Positions 15,359 through 17,630 of a stretch of 17,630 nt of DNA are shown piece after piece. Below the pieces are notes generated by a model. That model was given only the letters and a program-made list of their open reading frames with translations, was not told the origin of the DNA and did no database searches. Both the position numbers and the translations under genes were made by a program. Each line of letters starts with the position of its first letter. Within the stretch, counting starts at the first letter, position 1. This stretch comes from UMGS973 sp964507795 (GTDB taxonomy: Bacteria; Bacillota; Clostridia; Peptostreptococcales; Anaerovoracaceae). Where the stretch lies: assembly GCA_964507795.1 (NCBI GenBank), contig CAZDQV010000041.1, positions 1 to 17,630 on the forward strand, read 5' to 3'.

Positions 15359-17401
15359 CTACCATACCCTTGCCGCATACTTGCAATTCTTTAATTCCGT
15401 ATTTGCCACAAGATCACCCTCAGCATCATATACCATAATCCGGACTTTGTAATAGTACTTTGTCCCCTTCTTGCCTACTGTATTGATAAACGTATCAGTA
15501 TCTTTTTCAATCCTCGCAGCATATCCTGATGATTTTTTGGTCGAGCGATAGAAACGATATTTAACAGTATATCCTTGTTCCTTGAAATTGGCTATCATTG
15601 CCTTCTCCTCATCGCTTAGATTAAGCACCACCTTAATATTGCCTTTGGTGGTTTTGGATGAGCGAGCCTTCATCGAATCAAGCCCTGCAACTGCATCCTT
15701 AACTTCTGTATCAAGGGTTTCCTTAGTCTTCTGGAATATCACCTCTATCTTATCACCTGTCTTAAGACCTGTCAGAGTGCTGACAACACCTTTATCCACG
15801 CCATTTACCATCACAGATGCAATCTCATATCCCTCATCAGGAGTAATAGTAGCTGTCCTGCCGTTATATGAGAGAGTAATACTACCGTTTTCAGGTGTAA
15901 TTACAACAGGCTTCTGAGTAATGCTGTAATAAACTGTACGCACATGCCCACACAGGTCGCAGGTGGTATCTTTAGAGCTGCTGTACTGATGCTCCGTACA
16001 CTGCGCCCAATTGGCTGTGTATGTACGGTCTCCTATGCTGCCCTTCGCTATTGTTATGTTTTTACTCTGCCCTGTAATATCTGTGCCACTCCAGCCTGCG
16101 AAGATATATCCTACCTTGATTGGAGCAGTTAATGTAATATCATCACTCTTAACTGTGTATGTTGCCGGATTTGCATTGTTTTCAACACTGCCGCCATCCA
16201 AATTATATGTAATTTGATAGTCTGTAAGTTTACCTGTTGTATAAAGCGTCATATCATTGGTTACGCTTCCGTTAAATTCATACTTTTGTGTACAATTTTC
16301 ATCACTGTACCAATTGCTGAAATTGCTATATCCCTCCGGGGTCAGGCTGGTAGCTTTATTACCGCTTCGCAGCACCTGCTTCGCATAATACTCATTATTG
16401 ATTTTGTAATCCACGGTCTTCCCATTTATTGTATTATTCCCGGTGGTTCCATAAAACAGGCCGCCTGTAATAGTTCCATTGCCTGTCACGTTCTTTTTGA
16501 AAGTTCCACCGGATATAGAACCCCCGTTGTCTACTTCGCCTTTGAATGTTCCGCCGGAAATCGTTGCTGTAGTTTTTGCAATTTTACAAGAACCAATAGT
16601 ACCTCCGGTTATTTCTATAGCAATATTTTCTTTTACATTGTGGGCTATATTCAAATATTTTACTTCACCACCGTTCATAGTAAAATCGCTTCCATCAATG
16701 TATATCCTGCAATCGCATTTGCCTTCACTGATTGCAACTTTCGTTTGTGCAACACCAACTGCACAAATCCCATAAGCATCACCGTTATCACAGCCGAAAA
16801 TAGCTCCACCTGAGATCTTTACAACGGGGGGGTTGCCCCCATTATCTTGACTCGTGCATATAGCGCCTCCTTGGTCTTCTGCCCCGCAACCTACAATGTT
16901 TCCGCCTTGCAGTTCAAGGGTGCCGGATACATATATGCCTCCACCGTATGCTTCACCAATACCATTATGTCCGGTTGTAGCATTTCCTCCGGTAATCACG
17001 CCACCTTTCACAATCTGCGTACCATTTGTCTCATCAAGAGTCCAAAGACCGGTTTTAGTATCTACAGAAAATCTGTGTTCAGCATCGGGCCTACTATCTG
17101 TTATCGTCAAAGGCCATTCTTCATCCACTTTAATCACACTGCCTGTACTGCCTTCTGCCAAACTCAGCACATATCCGTTCAGATCAAGGGTGACAGCGCC
17201 GCTAATCTCCAAAGTTTTGCTGATCGTAATATCGCTTGTTAATTTATAACTTCCATTTTGTAGTTCCAACATTTTGTCTGATGTTGTATAAGTTGAAAGG
17301 TTTTCTTGGTTCAACGCTATTGTATCAGCCCACACAGCATTCGGCATGGCCCCCCCTACAAGGCACAGGCACAATAGCACCGTTAAAATTATCCTTCTCA
17401 T
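15359..17401 (-). CDS. Secreted beta-helix/InlB-repeat surface-type protein
   Basis: A 680-residue predicted exported protein. An N-terminal signal peptide (MRRIILTVLL..., cleavage likely after 'AVWA', residue 25) is followed by a Gly/Thr-rich region with recurring 'ISGG', 'ITGG' and 'SGGTF' units (about 130-320), typical of right-handed beta-helix or polymorphic outer-membrane-like repeats. Next is an InlB B-type (Flg_new) repeat (about 392-465, 'LDGG' to 'GYIFAGW' to 'YTANW'). Then come a 'C.EH.Y...TTCDLCG' cysteine motif (about 468-485), a beta-rich domain (about 490-560) and a fibronectin-III-like C-terminal domain ('VKYRFYRS...KYYYKVRIMVYD'). No LPXTG, SLH or choline-binding motif is seen, so how it is held, if at all, is unknown. 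Start: ATG at 17401 with AGGAGGG five bases upstream; an ATG eight codons earlier lacks a ribosome binding site. Adhesion or matrix function is only a guess. Confidence 0.85.
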   Translation of the reverse strand: MRRIILTVLLCLCLVGGAMPNAVWADTIALNQENLSTYTTSDKMLELQNGSYKLTSDITISKTLEISGAVTLDLNGYVLSLAEGSTGSVIKVDEEWPLTITDSRPDAEHRFSVDTKTGLWTLDETNGTQIVKGGVITGGNATTGHNGIGEAYGGGIYVSGTLELQGGNIVGCGAEDQGGAICTSQDNGGNPPVVKISGGAIFGCDNGDAYGICAVGVAQTKVAISEGKCDCRIYIDGSDFTMNGGEVKYLNIAHNVKENIAIEITGGTIGSCKIAKTTATISGGTFKGEVDNGGSISGGTFKKNVTGNGTITGGLFYGTTGNNTINGKTVDYKINNEYYAKQVLRSGNKATSLTPEGYSNFSNWYSDENCTQKYEFNGSVTNDMTLYTTGKLTDYQITYNLDGGSVENNANPATYTVKSDDITLTAPIKVGYIFAGWSGTDITGQSKNITIAKGSIGDRTYTANWAQCTEHQYSSSKDTTCDLCGHVRTVYYSITQKPVVITPENGSITLSYNGRTATITPDEGYEIASVMVNGVDKGVVSTLTGLKTGDKIEVIFQKTKETLDTEVKDAVAGLDSMKARSSKTTKGNIKVVLNLSDEEKAMIANFKEQGYTVKYRFYRSTKKSSGYAARIEKDTDTFINTVGKKGTKYYYKVRIMVYDAEGDLVANTELKNCKYAARVW
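17350..17356 (-). repeat. G7 homopolymer tract in the signal-peptide coding region
   Basis: Seven C on the plus strand read as seven G in the gene, at codons 16-18 (Val-Gly-Gly-Ala). A second 7-base tract (G7 on plus, 16826-16832) lies further into the gene. Gain or loss of one base would frameshift the protein near its start. Confidence 0.7.
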
Positions 17402-17452
17402 ATCATCCCTCCTACTAATTTTCACCTTATTTCAGTAGTTTTGTACTTCACT

Positions 17453-17492
17453 TGATTAAATTAATCATACTACACCTGTACTTACTTTGCAA
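17453..17492 (-). promoter_or_regulatory. Promoter of the secreted-protein gene with operator-like palindrome
   Basis: On the minus strand TTGCAA (17487-17492), 17 bases, TATGAT (17464-17469). A perfect palindrome TGATTAA-N-TTAATCA (17453-17467) covers half of the -10 box and the expected start site, the position of a repressor operator. The leader is about 55 bases. No further gene-like feature is visible upstream until the stem at 17532. Confidence 0.6.
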
Positions 17493-17531
17493 ATGTATCT
17501 TTTTGGCTGTTTCAAATTTCCCCACGAAAAA

Positions 17532-17555
17532 ACACCCTTTTCAGAGTGTCTTTTT
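17532..17555. terminator. Terminator-like hairpin before the right-edge gene end
   Basis: ACACCCT (17532-17538) pairs with AGAGTGT (17543-17549) with one mismatch around a 4-base loop. A-rich sequence lies on the left and CTTTTT on the right, so it can act on either strand. On the minus strand it would end a gene whose stop is at 17581, 26 bases before it. Confidence 0.65.
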
Positions 17556-17580
17556 GTCCGATGAGTATGTTCATTTGTTA

Positions 17581-17630
17581 TCATACCATATATTCTTCAG
17601 CTATCACCATATTGCCGGTCTGTCTTGTTT
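17581..17630 (-). CDS. Possible 3' end of a minus-strand gene (partial)
   Basis: One minus-strand frame is open from the window edge to TGA at 17581-17583 and would encode a C-terminus reading TRQTGNMVIAEEYMV, a plausible protein end. A terminator-like hairpin follows. Only 15 codons are visible, so the family cannot be named and the call could be chance. Confidence 0.35.
   Translation of the reverse strand, partial: TRQTGNMVIAEEYMV

Noticed and set aside
16480..17000. Repeated units in the secreted-protein gene as a possible CRISPR or DNA repeat array
   Set aside because: The repetition is at the protein level (ISGG/ITGG units) with irregular spacing and diverged bases; there are no equal repeats with equal spacers.
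16214..17249. Long open frames on the plus strand (about 130-200 codons) opposite the secreted-protein gene
   Set aside because: Their translations look like antisense readings of the Gly/Thr-rich repeat gene, lack ribosome binding sites and overlap each other, while the minus-strand frame has a signal peptide, domains and a good ribosome binding site.

Overview
The window looks like chromosomal DNA of a low-GC, Gram-positive, strictly anaerobic Eubacteriales bacterium. The best guess is a relative of Clostridium aminobutyricum, Anaerovorax or Emergencia (Anaerovoracaceae). This rests on the Firmicutes-type ComEC/HolA pair, strong AGGAGG ribosome binding sites, sigma-A-like promoters and, above all, a 4-hydroxybutyrate fermentation operon. 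Its dehydratase closely matches my recollection of the C. aminobutyricum enzyme. The genus is an inference. I saw no rRNA, tRNA, CRISPR array, insertion sequence or phage gene.

Layout. Positions 31-4143 (minus strand) hold comEC, holA and an EamA/DMT permease; comEC and holA each have a recognisable promoter. Positions 4351-7326 (plus) encode a large bifunctional class A penicillin-binding protein with an unusually long segment between its two catalytic domains. A 95-residue unknown protein (7374-7661, minus) diverges from a maf-FAD oxidoreductase pair (7760-9566, plus). The gap between them holds a near-symmetric 13-bp inverted repeat that contains both putative -10 boxes.

Positions 9598-14266 (minus) form a five-gene operon. 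In transcription order it is: NifU-like Fe-S protein, 4-hydroxybutyryl-CoA dehydratase (abfD), an 89-residue six-cysteine protein of unknown function, 4-hydroxybutyrate CoA-transferase (abfT), and 4-hydroxybutyrate dehydrogenase (4hbD). A crotonase gene (14521-15297, plus) diverges from it. Together these would reduce succinate semialdehyde to 4-hydroxybutyrate, activate it with CoA, dehydrate and isomerise it to crotonyl-CoA, and hydrate part of the crotonyl-CoA to 3-hydroxybutyryl-CoA, as in 4-aminobutyrate fermentation to acetate and butyrate. The enzymes making succinate semialdehyde and reducing crotonyl-CoA are not in the window.

Positions 15359-17401 (minus) encode a secreted protein with a predicted beta-helix-like repeat region and an InlB-type repeat. 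Its signal-peptide region carries a G7 tract and its promoter an operator-like palindrome. At the right edge there is probably the 3' end of one more minus-strand gene.

The most interesting items are the six-cysteine protein inside the 4-hydroxybutyrate operon, the NifU-like gene leading that operon, the symmetric divergent promoter at 7689-7734, and the possible phase-variable tract in the secreted protein gene.
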